A stretch of DNA of 64,000 bases, taken from NCBI GenBank assembly GCA_018105865.1, contig CM030832.1, positions 27,830,586 to 27,894,585 of the forward strand, written 5' to 3'. The notes beneath the pieces are model-generated. The model worked only from the letters and a program-made list of their open reading frames with translations, was not told the origin of the DNA and made no database searches. A program made the position numbers and the translations under genes. Positions 12,123-44,470 of the stretch are shown piece by piece. Each line of letters opens with the position of its first letter. The stretch's first letter is position 1. Origin of the DNA: Metaphire vulgaris (lineage: Eukaryota > Annelida > Clitellata > Crassiclitellata > Megascolecidae).

Positions 12123-12975
12123 GATTTAGGTGACATGATACATAGCAGCTTATATTCATCTAGACAATTTGAGGTGCACGCTAAAAATTCACATCCAATT
12201 GGCCAATAGGCACAAACATGACACAAAAAGATAGAATTTATGTAGCCAAGATTGAGATCGTTAAGATTTTTTTATGTTTCAAGAAGAAATTCGATTTCTG
12301 GCGGATAAAGTGCACGTTTAACATTGCACAGCGAGAACCGAATAATAGTTAACAGAGCAGACGAACAAATATAAACTTATAAAGCAACTGCTTATCGTCA
12401 GCCTGAAGATCTGAGAGAATTGATCAAATTGACACGATGTATAAAGTGATAAGGAAAAACGAAAAACAGAATCTCGAAGAAACAGAGAAGTTTATAATGG
12501 AAAAATAGTGGGGGCGGCATCCCCTTCCTTCCTTCCCCCCCCTCTACAGCACTGGACGGGGCTCGTATTCGCATTCCAACTTCGTCTCTCCACTTGCTTC
12601 GAGGACACCGACTATTGGGCAACGTAGGCTTACGTCCTTCAAGAGATCATTCATTTTCTTATCTCTCGCCCTGACGCCACATCGCTCGAATTACTTTAAT
12701 CTCTGCCCCTTCTGTTTTCGCCATTTCACGGCCGCCGGTTAGAAAATTCCTTTTCCCCGATGCACGCGATGAAGCATTTAAGTCCCGTCTTTGGTCTTCT
12801 GCGGAGCGAGCCCTGCACCGCGAGCGGCTAAGAAACTGTCTCCCGAAGGAGGGGCCGAAGCCTTCCTGGGTTCTGTTATCTCTGAAAAATCCGCCAGCCG
12901 GTCAGTTTTTAGATAAGCTCAGTAACGATACCTTGAATTTTTTTTCAATCGACAGTCTGCTGCATGTATGCACTC

Positions 12976-13182
12976 CAGGGGCGTAGCCAGGAATTTTATT
13001 GGAGGGAAGGGTACATATTTGGGGGTATATATTATTATATATTATATATATTATATATATTATATATGTTATGTATATATATATATATATATGTTATGAA
13101 CACTGTATTATAAGTTATATGTATACTGAATTTTTGGGGGTTTGTATATATATGTCGATATACCCCCGTGACAACGCCCCTG
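12976..13182 (+). mobile_element. hAT-type MITE with AT-rich core
   Basis: Starts CAGGGGCGTAGCCAGGA, ends ACAACGCCCCTG, and has a perfect 8-bp duplication ATGCACTC on both sides (12968-12975 and 13183-13190). The core is TATATT/TATA low-complexity DNA. Confidence 0.85.
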
Positions 13183-13190
13183 ATGCACTC

Positions 13191-14469
13191 AGGAAGAAAT
13201 CTTTTTCACGTTGAGCGAGGCATTGACGTCGTGAGCATGGATATACAAATCAATGACAAATCTAGGATTCCAGAATTTATAGTTTCGGCCCAAACGTCTT
13301 TACGGGCGAAAAAAGATCGTCGCCTCAAACGTTTAAGTCCGGTGGCTATTATCCTAAATCTGAGATAATACTCCTCTCCCTCTCCCTCCCCAAAATTTCC
13401 GGCCGGAAAATGGGGCTGGGCACCAATGGTGGACTAACAGAAATTAATTTATTTTAAGAAAGAAATAACTAAAAATCAATAAAACATTTGTTAATAGAAA
13501 GGAAGGCCCCAAAATTTAAATTTGACAGGTAGGTCCGGTACCGATGTATACCATTAGTACCGTGGTAAATTGATAAATCCGCCTCTGCTGGACCTCCTCC
13601 TCCCCCCACCCCGTAGATCCCCACCCCGTAGATACGCCAGAGATGCGTACCACTTGGCGCAGCATTTGCATGAGTAGTTTCAACAGCAGCGGTGCTTAGT
13701 TAGGCGATTGGTCAAGCGATTGAAAAGCGCTAAAACCTCAGTGGCGCGTTACGCGACGACAATAACGACGCGCCTTCTGAACGTGAGGCGAATGCAGACG
13801 ACACAGCACCGGGGCATTGATGGTTGGTTCTAATCGGCCCAATTTTACCGGTTCTTTTTCACGCGTGGTTAGAAAGAGAAATGAAAGTCCCAAGCGATGA
13901 AGTATGATGCCACACTTTTGTAGCTTTCGTATAACCCTAGTAACTGCAAGTTGAAAACAATCAGTTTTGACTGAAAAATGACCATAGGCAAATGCATTAA
14001 ACAGTAAACGGGGAATGTTATACAAGTGAATTTTCTCAGTATTAAAGCATTTGAGAGGAAAACTTACGATTACGTGACATGACAGACAATGCAAGCTACG
14101 GTTTAGACATTCACAATTAGGAGACAACGTTTCTGAAAGAAGTTGAAATACTACGGAGTCTACACTGCTGTAGAGCAATAGGTGTGCTCTCGATTTTCCG
14201 CAACAGAAGCCGAGAATTTGCCGAAAAGTGGGACCGTCAAAAATCGCAGCTATTCAAATAAATTAGGTGCATCGCAGATAACAAGATTTATAATGAAAAG
14301 AATAGGGTTCGCTCCACGGGTCCAAAGTCATTAGGAAATCTGAAATAGTAGCGACTTCATATTTCATGACCTCGGTTGAATGAGGGCTCTTTCTCTCGAC
14401 TATTTTCCTTCCACTGAGTAGACACACGACGTAGACGGCGAAGGAATCAGAATAGGAGCAGCATGCATC
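13191..14469. other. Intergenic stretch without a recognised gene
   Basis: The longest frame (13738-14178, minus, 146 codons) shows no recognisable domain, no splice context and ordinary intergenic composition. I do not call it a gene. Confidence 0.45.
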
Positions 14470-14541
14470 GACTGAGTTTCGAACCCGGAACCTCATGACA
14501 TGCAGTTCAACTCGCTAACCACTGAACCACCGCGCCACCAC
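14470..14541 (-). repeat. tRNA-derived SINE head (candidate)
   Basis: On the minus strand a box-A-like TGGTTCAGTGGTTAGCG (14513-14529) is followed by a box-B GGTTCGAAACTC (14474-14485). The spacing fits an internal RNA polymerase III promoter. No clean cloverleaf acceptor stem, so a SINE or tRNA pseudogene is more likely than a working tRNA. Confidence 0.55.
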
Positions 14542-14751
14542 TCTCTATGTCAAAGTCTACTAATCACCGCAAGAAACGGAAAACCGAAAAGCAGCTGGCG
14601 TATGATAGGATAGCAGTTTTGCGAAATCATCTTCATTGCCGATTGCTAAGGTTGTTATATCGCAGCCAATAAAAGCTGATAAATGCCGTGAACTGAATTA
14701 CTACTATACCACTACTAGCACGCAGAAAAATTATTATTCAGACACAGGAGA

Positions 14752-14808
<57 letters not shown>
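14752..14808. repeat. (TA)n microsatellite
   Basis: About 27 uninterrupted TA units. Confidence 0.95.
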
Positions 14809-14811
<3 letters not shown>

Positions 14812-15099
14812 GTACGTAGGCCTACGTACCTTTATGTTTTAAAGAAGGTAAAATTAATTCTGATCAGACAGCGATGCTGTAGATAATCGTCACTGAACGA
14901 CACAACGTCTCAAAGCTCAACGTCGAGGGAGACTCTCTCGTCAGCCAAGCGAACTCTCATCTGCAAACGCTAATGTAATATACTGAACGACACCGATCGT
15001 TGACGGGCGGTGCACAATCGCTTGTGTCCATCGGTTAATAGTAAGCCAACGCTGTCGTATGTCCATCGCCCGAAAGGTCTCTTCGCTGCCGGGGCTCCG

Positions 15100-15128
15100 T
15101 CGGTCGGTCGGTCGGTCGGTCGGTCGGT
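15100..15128. repeat. (GGTC)n array in a CpG-rich patch
   Basis: Seven GGTC units inside a CpG-rich patch (about 14990-15260). On the minus strand this patch has an ATG-led frame with an Arg-Pro-Thr-Asp repeat, but nothing identifies it as coding. Confidence 0.8.
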
Positions 15129-15961
15129 CAGCCGGACGAAGGCAACAAACGGCGGTCTCAGCCGCGCGTTGAGGGCCGAGTGGCTCCATGACACGGCGCT
15201 GATGGCTGCGACGACCGAGAGAGGGAAAACTTCCATGCAGAATGGGTTGCGGCGGCCAGCGGGCAATTAATCCTCTGGGCCCCGAGGAGCCTCAGATGAG
15301 TGAGAGCTTGGTTAATTGTTTGGGCGACTTGAGTCTGTGTGTGTGTGGGGGGGGGGGGGGCTGTTGGGGGCAACTGTATGCACTGAGGTTTGATTAGCGA
15401 GGAAACGCGTAAAACAGAAGAATGACCCGTTTTTCGGAGCAAAGGAAGAACATCATCCTGCGAACATTTATTCAGGTGAGATTCAATAGTAAAATGGCTG
15501 ACTATAAGTTCAGACAACGTCCGAAATCTTTGAATCAATGCTTCTCGATGTCATAGGCTACCGTCTTAATTAGGAATTTAAACGAGGCGAAGCTCATGCA
15601 TCATCATCCGTAAAACCTGTTGTACAGAGAACTAGATATCTTAGTACGCGACTCTTCCCTCCTATCGATCGGACTACTAACCATTTCACAAGATATTCGA
15701 CAGGATTTTCATTTTGTTGATTTGCCTCGTTCTCGTACAGTCTCTGAGTGGGCGTTTAGTGCTGTAGTCTAGTATGAAATGGCTGGGATGTGTTTATTTC
15801 AAGCCCTGTAGGTCGAAACTGATAATGATATTATTGACGACTTTTGCAAGATTTGAAGCAATGACGAGGGGACGCAAGGAAATCTGCCTGTTATCTTTGA
15901 ATTTCTTCATATCGCTGAGATTTTTATACACACGCGCGTGTATGGCAACAACAGAACAGTA

Positions 15962-17910
<1,949 letters not shown>

Positions 17911-18011
17911 TATATATAACAGGGTATACATGTATGAGTGTACGCGTTCTTTACATATCTATACACCCAGTGTTCAACAGGCCTTCCTTGGCTTCTCTCA
18001 CACACAGTGCT

Positions 18012-18906
18012 AGGAACGATCACATGTAAAATGATCTTGATCAAAGATCAAGATAACTAGAGAGAAATTGATCTAAGATCAAGATCAACGATCACTAGAG
18101 TATAAATGATCTAAGATCAAGATCTCTTTACAAGTGATCTAAGATCATCTTCAATCCAAATAAAATCATCTTCAATCAAAGATCATACAGATATATTTAT
18201 TATATCGTGTATGACGTATATGATAATGAAACAAATGTGCACTGTACGATGCATGTAAACTAAATAATAAATAATAAATAGCAAAGGCCAAAGGACCCAT
18301 GATGGAACATTGTGGTATTCTGTATTCAGCGAGACAGCGACTGTACTAACCTTGAGGTGTCGGAGAAAATTGCTTGTTGAATGCAAGCCGCCGGAAATTT
18401 TCTTGCTCACACAGTAACAGCAACCAGCTACAACTTTTTCTTTATCAATTTTATATATTAAAAAATGTTCCGTCTAAAATGCAAGGAATGCTTGCTTTTT
18501 CCGCCATTTTACTCAATACACGGAATTTGTGCCGGAAACAATAACTACATAGATAAATAAAATGCAAAGATTGTTTGATTTTTCCGCTATTTGACTCAAT
18601 ACACGGAAACAACAACAACAACAATACATAATGGTTGGCAATAATTTCAATTTGGATTTGGTGTGCCATCGGCTGATGCTCTGGGTATTATGATAGTGGC
18701 GCCATAGAAGTTCATTGATTGATTGACTTAGTTGGGAGAATACGTATAATTAGATCTTTGATTTTCTGTTGATAATAAAGATCAAAATCACCGAAAAAGT
18801 GATTAAAAGTCAGAGTCAAAGTTAGAAAGTGATCCAGATCAAAAGTCAAAGATCATGAATTGTGATCCTAGATCGTAATCTTAGATCATTTGATCTAAGA
18901 TCACTC
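18012..18906. repeat. GATC-rich repeat region (possible MITE)
   Basis: Both ends (18012-18185 and 18755-18906) are packed with TGATCTAAGATCAAGATC-like words in opposing arrangement, with an AT-rich centre. The flanks CTCACACA and CTCACAAC are similar, hinting at an aged 8-bp duplication. Borders and class are uncertain. Confidence 0.4.
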
Positions 18907-18945
18907 ACAACATGTACATGTTGTTTTATTCTTGTACCTGTATAA

Positions 18946-18981
18946 CATGTACATAAGCTTGTACACAAGCTTATGTACATG
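18946..18981. other. Perfect 17-bp palindrome with 2-base spacer
   Basis: CATGTACATAAGCTTGT is followed by AC and then its exact reverse complement. It could extrude as a hairpin. No adjacent gene suggests a regulatory role. Confidence 0.9.
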
Positions 18982-19526
18982 CTATTTTGTTCATTTTTTA
19001 TGTAAGTTGTGGAGAAATTAAGGAGAAAGAAATAATGATGTCATGTCATGTCATGCTACAGGGCGAGTCAACACTGCTCACACAACGAAAACATGTATAG
19101 TAGGCCTATTGAAATGTCATGTCATGTCATGTCATGTCATGAAGCCGTCGTCGCTATGCGAAGGTTGGCCGCAGCGTTGAACAATAATTCTCCACTGCTC
19201 CTTTTTTTAGCTGCTTCCATTAGTGGAGCTCCTTTCTTGTTAGACCATGTCATAATGTTGTCTATCCAGCTGGTTCTGGGTCTGCCTTGCCTCCTGGTTC
19301 CTTCCGTCAAACCCGTTATTATTGAGTTTTCAATCGAGTTTTCTGTTTTTCTAGTAATTGTCCAAAATATCTCATTTTCTTGCTTTGATATGTTTCAGAA
19401 ATTCCTGCTCTACTCCAGCCATTTTGTGTAGTGTCTCATTGGATATAAAATCTGTATAGCGAATCCTCAACATTTTTTTCAAGTATTTGTTTTCAAATGC
19501 TTCAATTCGATTTCTTCTTCTTTCTA

Positions 19527-19669
19527 ATCTAATCTTAAACTTCTATAGCGCCACTTTCATAATGCACAGGAGCATCAACCGATGGCACACCAAATCCAAA
19601 TCACTAAAGATCCAGGTCAAATCCAGGGTATCCGGCCGGACAAACGGGTGACAGTCTATGATGGATAAG
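19527..19669 (+). repeat. Short interspersed repeat with CTTCTATAGCGCCACTTT motif
   Basis: The phrase TTAAACTTCTATAGCGCCAC plus the following TTTCATAATGCACAGGA and CGATGGCACACC recurs at 18651-18711 (inverted), 20380-20420 (short), and 57762-57836. It interrupts a LINE coding frame and is therefore itself mobile or was. Probably a SINE; no A/B boxes identified. Confidence 0.5.
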
Positions 19670-19858
19670 CAGTGGCGGCTCTAGGATTTGCCAAGTGGAG
19701 GGACCGTTGGGGTGGCAAATTCTAATCATGGGGGCCAACCATTTGTTGTTTAATGTATGTAGCATTAAGTATAGGTCCCAACTGGGGGGCCACCTGGGGG
19801 CCAGGCTCTCAATAGGAGGGCCCGTGCCCCTCTGGCCTCCCCGGTGGAGCCGCCACTG
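19670..19858 (+). mobile_element. hAT-type MITE (CAGTGGCGGCTC family), nested
   Basis: Starts CAGTGGCGGCTCTAGG, ends GTGGAGCCGCCACTG, and is flanked by a perfect 8-bp duplication TGGATAAG (19662-19669 and 19859-19866). 189 bp, inserted into a short repeat that had itself entered a LINE. Confidence 0.9.
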
Positions 19859-20079
19859 TGGATAAGCCCGCTTTATTAAGTGTCCATGACTCACAGCCGT
19901 ACGAGGCAACAGGCCAAACTAGTGCCCTGATCAATCTTAGCTTTATAAGTTTACTGACTGATTTGTTCTTCCAAACTTTCAGTAATTTGATATGGGTGAA
20001 TAAAATCATCGGGCATATTCTGCATAGTGCCAGACTGCTTTGATTGGTCTGTACCATTTTCTGCTCCTCTGTCGTGAGA

Positions 20080-20366
20080 CGCTGGTACCGCGAGGCTGGT
20101 TCTCCTCCGCTGTCTTGCTGTGGAAGCGTTAGACTGCGCTGAGAACGGAGAGCAGAGAGGCAGCTTCGCCGTGCTCTGAAGTAGGAAGTAAAGTAGCGCA
20201 AAATTCGTGTTTACTTCTAGTGTTCGACTCTGAAATCTCCCGGATCTGACGAGAAGTGAAAGCGACGGGACGCCCTCGCTGCTGTGGTTATGGCCCTCTG
20301 GAACTACCCGGACGAGGAACTCGACCGTTCAACCGTCGACCGACCGTAAAGACCGTCGCCACCATC
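20080..20366 (+). promoter_or_regulatory. CpG-rich stretch, candidate promoter or non-coding first exon for PIK3CB
   Basis: This stretch is visibly richer in CG dinucleotides than the DNA to its right, has no repeat signature, and ends at a donor-like CC|GTAAGC at 20367. The first PIK3CB coding exon begins with an acceptor and 40 non-coding bases, so an upstream non-coding exon must exist. The placement is inference; no core promoter motif was identified. Confidence 0.3.
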
Positions 20367-20559
20367 CGTAAGCTAAGGCACCTCTATAGCGCCACTTTGC
20401 AATGCACTTAGAGCTAGTCGATGGTCGCTCCGAAGTGGGATCGTTTTCCCCAAATTCGCTGCTCCTCTGGCTTCCAGTTTTTGTCACGCGGTTTATTATA
20501 ACGAACCTTCACGTAGAATAAATAAATAAATAAATAAATAAATCAATCAATCAATCAGT

Positions 20560-22783
20560 CGCAAACTTCTTTATCGCCATCGTAATAATGCATCTGCATC
20601 AGGCTATGGCCGCTTCAAGATTAGAGTCATAGTCGAAAATCATGTCCACGGTAGCTCTTGGCTGAAATCCCAGATGTTAGTCCATAATTCCTCTAATCAT
20701 GTATCCACGGTGTATTTACCACTGTGCATTGATGGCGTCTCTGTATTGTTCTCACTGGTGACTGAGCTTTCCACCCCAAGATGTTTCGTCCACTTGATAT
20801 TTCACCCACAATACATTTCGCTGCCAGGATATTTTGTTCCCAGTCTGGATATTTGTTCCCACATTGGTTTGGCATACCAGGTACTGCATTCCTCTCTCCT
20901 ATGTCTTGCTCTCTACGGGCAGCCACATTTGGGTGAGATAGGATTGTAATTAACCACGTAAGTGAAGCTTCAAGGTTTTTAACATCCAATGGGGTTTGTC
21001 AGATAAAACCCAAAAATTTTGACCTACACCATTTGGTTAGCCTTGAGCATTAAGTGGTTACACCACCATACCTTTGCTGAATTACACTGATATAGCTGCT
21101 TGCTAAGAATTCTTTAGTTATGCCTTGCAGGACAGCAACACACAGAAGATGCTTATATATAACATTTTGATTAGGTTAGTACTGGTCTTGATATAGCAAC
21201 GTCCCACTGTGAACGTGAAACATAAATGTTTCGTATAATTGTGGTTCCATTTGCACTGTTGGATGCAGAAATATTGTTTCACCAAAAATGGTATTTTTGT
21301 TGATGGTAACAGAAAATTAAAAGAATAAACAGCAAAAACATGTACAGTCTGAAGCTAATGTAAAATAGAAACTGGTGACAGAAACATAACAGGAAATTAG
21401 ACAGGACCATGTGACAAGAGAAAGTGAAGTAGGCTGTTCAAAACATTAACACTAGAGCAGCAGCCTCTCTTGCCATATTTCTTTCTAATTCAGCCTCAAG
21501 CTACTTGTAGCATTGAAGACTTATGTGACTCTCTTCAAAGGATACTGCATTTACTTCCTTGTGGTCTAGGCTAATGTGCCATCTTGCACAAGAGTAGTAG
21601 TAGTAGTAGTATTCATCTGAATTGGTGTTAACTAAAATTTGCAATCAGACCTGTTGATTGGTGATATTGTGCAGTGCAGAATATATCCTGTTGTAATAGG
21701 ATGTGCTAACCAAAAGATCTTACCTATGTTCGAGTGAGTTTATGGTTAACTTATTGTGCCTTGTACCATTCATTTGGCTGATTATTTTTAGTTGGCAATT
21801 GGTGTAGTCAGTTCTGGCAGTCTTGGCTTTCTGTTTTTCATTGCGCTTTAATTTGCAGCCTAAGGAAGATATTTTTAAAATTTATGCAGAAGGTTGACAT
21901 CAGTCCAACAATAACAGTGTATTATTTGTTATTTTTATCCACTAGGAAAGAATATGATATGTCGTACATGTTTTGTATTGGTTTTCTTTCTAAGTTAAAA
22001 ATTCTAACAATAATGAGATAATTCTGACATTATGACACTGAAAAAATAGCAGAGTGTTTATCAATATAAGTTATGGTATCGAGATTATGAGTTAAATTAG
22101 CTAAATTTAGTGCAATTTATAAATACAAGGTGGAGTTATAAAATGATGCTATTGCTAGACTCATAAAGCCATTATTTGGATGACAGTAGTTGCTTCCTAT
22201 TTGAATTGATGATGTGTCTATTCAACACTTAGCCCTACAATAAACAATATCCAACCTCTGCCCATATGTTTAAGGCAAATTAGGGCCCACAATGACAAGA
22301 GTTAGAGAACTAGGGGCCTGGATTGTTCTATTCAAGACCACAGAACTGATCAGTTGACATTCAAATTCAGTGTTGTAATTAATGCTTGGCTTTATGCACT
22401 ATGGTCAGGTGATGTTTGTGGCAATGCTGTCCAATTTCTTTGCTTTTCTTTACTTTGCACATCTTTGTAATGTTTGTTCATGATGACGTTTCTAACATTT
22501 GACTTCTACAGTGTACACATAATTGCCCTAATAATGATAGTGTGATGCTACATTATACTGTGTGAAAATCACTATAATTACTCTCAACATTTAATAGCCC
22601 AGTTCTTCTAGATAACTTTTGAATCTATTTATGGTTTCAACTATTACTGCCTTTTCATCCATACTGTTCTATTTGTCCACAACCCTTGCACTTAAAAACC
22701 CTTTTCCTCACTAAACACACCATTCCAGGCATTTATACAATTCTGAACTGAGACAATTTAACCCGTGAATGAAGTATCTGGAC
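20560..22783. other. AT-rich, CpG-poor, probably intronic DNA
   Basis: No coding exon recognised. Composition matches the PIK3CB introns, which fits a long 5' UTR intron running to the acceptor at 23730. A copy of the TATCGCCAT...AATGCATCTGCATC short repeat lies near 20570. Confidence 0.45.
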
Positions 22784-23627
22784 TAGGGATGTGCGGGTAT
22801 ACCCGTACCCGCGGGTATACCCTACCCATTACCCGTGCACCCGTGGGCACGGGTAGGGTAGGGTACACATTTTACGGTACGGTCGGGTGCGGGTACAGCG
22901 CCACGGGTACAGCGCGCTACGGGTGCGGGTATAAGCGGCTACGGGTATGGGTATACCCGTTTTACCGAAAAGTTATATTTTCATTTCTCACTATACTATA
23001 ATAATAGAAAAATTAGCAATCTGACATCTTCAGTAATAAATCTATAAAACATAAAGGCAGATCCGTAATCTGATCTTCAGTAATAAATCCATAATGGACT
23101 CTTTGGACTCTTTGACCGAAAAGTTCTTCTGGTAAAGTTTTGTGGTTTAACTTGAGCTCTAATGCCTGCTCATAGATAAATGATATCTACTAAATATTTT
23201 AAACAAGCCCATTCATGTCAGTTTAGGCTAGCTGACTGATTATCCTGATTCTAAGTACTAGATCTGTCCTAATCTAAACATGCGTGCTATTTACAATGAA
23301 TAGTTATCCCAATTTCGTAGCCCCAATTTCACTGTTGCCTCTCTATAGTCTCTAGGAACGGATACGGGTTCACGGGTCCATGTACAGGTCTCTTTGTAGT
23401 ACTTGTACCCGTAAACGCACCAGCGGGTACGGGTCCAAAATTCCAAATCCAAAAACTCCAAATTCCAACCAAAGTCGGTTACGGGTACGGGTGCGGGTAC
23501 AGGTACACAGCTTGCAGTGCGGGTCGGGTAGGGTATAGCGCTAGCGGTACGGGTAGGGTAGGGTAAAAAAAAAGTTTTTCCACGGGTACGGGTAGGGTAT
23601 GCATTTTGCTGTACCCGCACATCTCTA
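22784..23627. mobile_element. hAT-type element with GGGTACGGGTA-rich termini
   Basis: Termini TAGGGATGTGCGGGTA and TACCCGCACATCTCTA are inverted and flanked by a perfect 8-bp duplication ATCTGGAC (22776-22783 and 23628-23635). The first and last 200 bases are dense with GTACGGGT/ACCCGTAC words. The 844-bp element ends only about 100 bp before the first PIK3CB coding exon. The central part (22960-23290) is AT-rich without transposase coding. Confidence 0.85.
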
Positions 23628-23770
23628 ATCTGGACCTGCTTATGGTATATATATATATATATATATTGGTATTTTATGCCTCTTTAGTGTATTTCTTTTG
23701 TAGATACATATGTGCTGACTTTTATTTTAGAAATACATTGTGTACCTGAGCTGGCATCTTTTGTTTCACA

Positions 23771-42612
<18,842 letters not shown>

Positions 42613-43003
42613 GTCTTTCGCAGATTCACAACTTGTGTTCGATTCTACTTGTTGCACTTTTGGGGTAAAGGGGGGGGGATTATCAGATGTATTCCTAAAT
42701 GATTTGGTGATTTGTGATATATTCTGTTGGGGTTTTGTCTCTGGGCTTTTTGATTTACATTTGAATCGGTGATGGCTAAATTGTTCAGGTAGATTGGTTC
42801 TTTATTTTCATTGTGAAATCTCTTCTGGTGAGTAATCTTGATTCTGTTAGTCATTGATTGTTTTAGAAAATATGATAGACTTACGTTATGAAAGAGTCAA
42901 TCATATTAGTGATCAGTATTTTGAAATGGTGCTTGTATCTGTTGTGTGAAACTTAATAATTAGGAATTGAACTTCAAGTTTTGAAGTTGAATTTCAGTAG
43001 AAC

Positions 43004-43005
<2 letters not shown>

Positions 43006-43072
<67 letters not shown>
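43006..43072. repeat. (ATT)n microsatellite downstream of PIK3CB
   Basis: About 22 ATT units. Confidence 0.95.
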
Positions 43073-43678
43073 GGGGTAATCCCCAGAGGCCAAAGTCAAT
43101 GGTGCTTTAACAAAGGTCTTTTGTAGGAGATGTTAAACAAGTGAGTATTTAAGTTCTTCATGAATAACATAACAAAGGTGGATTTTTAACGTTATAACGT
43201 ACTTAGCAGGTCTGTAAAATTTAGTCCGTTATGTCCAAGGTATGTTATATCCAATATCGTGCATTATGGCAGCGCATCACATGGGACCATACACTGTGCT
43301 ATTCTATAACCAAGTCTATTATAACGGAGTTTTATTGTATTTTAATGCCCCTGTGCTGTTTTACATGGAGCCGAGAAGTATTTTACATTCCATTTGGGAA
43401 GAAACAACATTTTTTCGTAGTGATTATTGCAATTCTTGGACTCTATTAGATTATTTTCTATTGTCTTGTGCACATTACTGTGTATTATTGAAACTGAAGT
43501 GAGTATAGGTCCCTTGGATTGTCAATGTAACTATGATTATCATGCTATTCTCTTTAGATGCTTACAAAGGAATTGTAACACTCTGCTTATCAATTTTAGC
43601 ATACGATGGAGCTCTGACACTCTGTATTATTTGTATGAGAAGTTTTTTTCTGACTGTCTTGTTACCTTGTGGATTGTT

Positions 43679-44069
43679 CAGTGGCGGCTCCACAGGAGGC
43701 TGGGACCCGTGCCCTCCATTGAATGCCTGCCCCCCCAGTGAGACCCTATACTTACTTTCTATATTCGTAGCAACGGGGGGCCCGCTGTTCTGATGATTGG
43801 GGGAGGGGGACACGAAAATGCTCAAAAGTTGTTCAGAGCATGCAACAGGGTGGGCGATGTTTTGTTTTACTCGTCAACACTTTTTGCGTGAAAATGAGGA
43901 CTCGGTCCCCATATTCTGGAATCCTGCCCACTACACTGTTTTAGTGCCCTTATTCTAAGGAACTAGACAGACTAGTGCAGCATTTGTGACAAACACTTGG
44001 CCCCATGTTTAGCAGTTGCCACCCCAACAGTCCCCACTCCCTACTTGCCAAATCCTGGAGCCACCACAG
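43679..44069 (-). mobile_element. hAT-type MITE (CAGTGGCGGCTC family), inverted, in the PIK3CB 3' flank
   Basis: CAGTGGCGGCTCC at the left, TTGCCAAATCCTGGAGCCA at the right. Flanks GGATTGTT and GCCTTGTT are similar, not identical. Longer than other copies (about 390 bp), with extra internal sequence that includes words shared with the copy at 8158. Confidence 0.7.
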
Positions 44070-44448
44070 GGCCTTGTTGCACAACTTCTTCCAATTTTTG
44101 TTGGAGTTGATATTGGTAGCCTAAGATGCACTCAGTCATTTTAATCTCTATTGCCGATTATTGATGATGATGTCTTGATGGAAGTGTTCAGTATTAATGG
44201 GTCGTTATTTTTGTGATGATTTGATGTTGAAATCGTAATAGCTTTGCGATGTTTTAACAAATGGTGAATTTCAGTTTGAAAATTGGAAAGAATGAATCTA
44301 TTGAGCAATATTTATTTGTATGAAAATGTTTGGAATTGTGTATTCAAGTAAACAGACAGATTTGTGCCTTCAAAGTACATTTTTGTGACATCAATATTGC
44401 TGATTGTAGAATCATGTGAATGTTTATTTTAATTTTTGTACTATTAGT

Positions 44449-44454
44449 AATAAA
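44449..44454 (+). terminator. AATAAA polyadenylation signal (candidate)
   Basis: Canonical hexamer 1.8 kb after the PIK3CB stop, in AT-rich sequence. No GT-rich downstream element was assessed. Confidence 0.35.
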
Positions 44455-44470
44455 AATATGAAAATTTAGA

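Larger units (their letters stand above)
19029..20045 (-). mobile_element. 3' end of a non-LTR retrotransposon (LINE), split by later insertions
   Basis: Read on the minus strand, 20045-19863 encodes the late reverse-transcriptase region (ALVWPVASYGCESWTLNKA). After a gap, 19520-19060 resumes the same protein (RIEAFENKYLKKMLRI..., then GRPRTSWIDNI and WRIIVQRC) and stops in a (TGACA)n tail at 19029-19060. The frame is broken by stops and shifts, so this is a dead copy. The gap at about 19521-19862 is filled by a short interspersed repeat that is itself split by a MITE. Confidence 0.75.
42613..44470 (+). other. PIK3CB: Probable PIK3CB 3' UTR
   Basis: No further splice-linked coding sequence. 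A canonical AATAAA lies at 44449-44454 and another at 45100-45105. The stretch contains an (ATT)n array and a MITE, so if the UTR runs this far it is partly transposon-derived. An earlier non-canonical signal cannot be excluded. Confidence 0.4.

Noticed and set aside
13738..14178. 146-codon minus-strand frame
   Set aside because: No recognisable domain, splice sites or composition difference from its surroundings; chance frame cannot be excluded.
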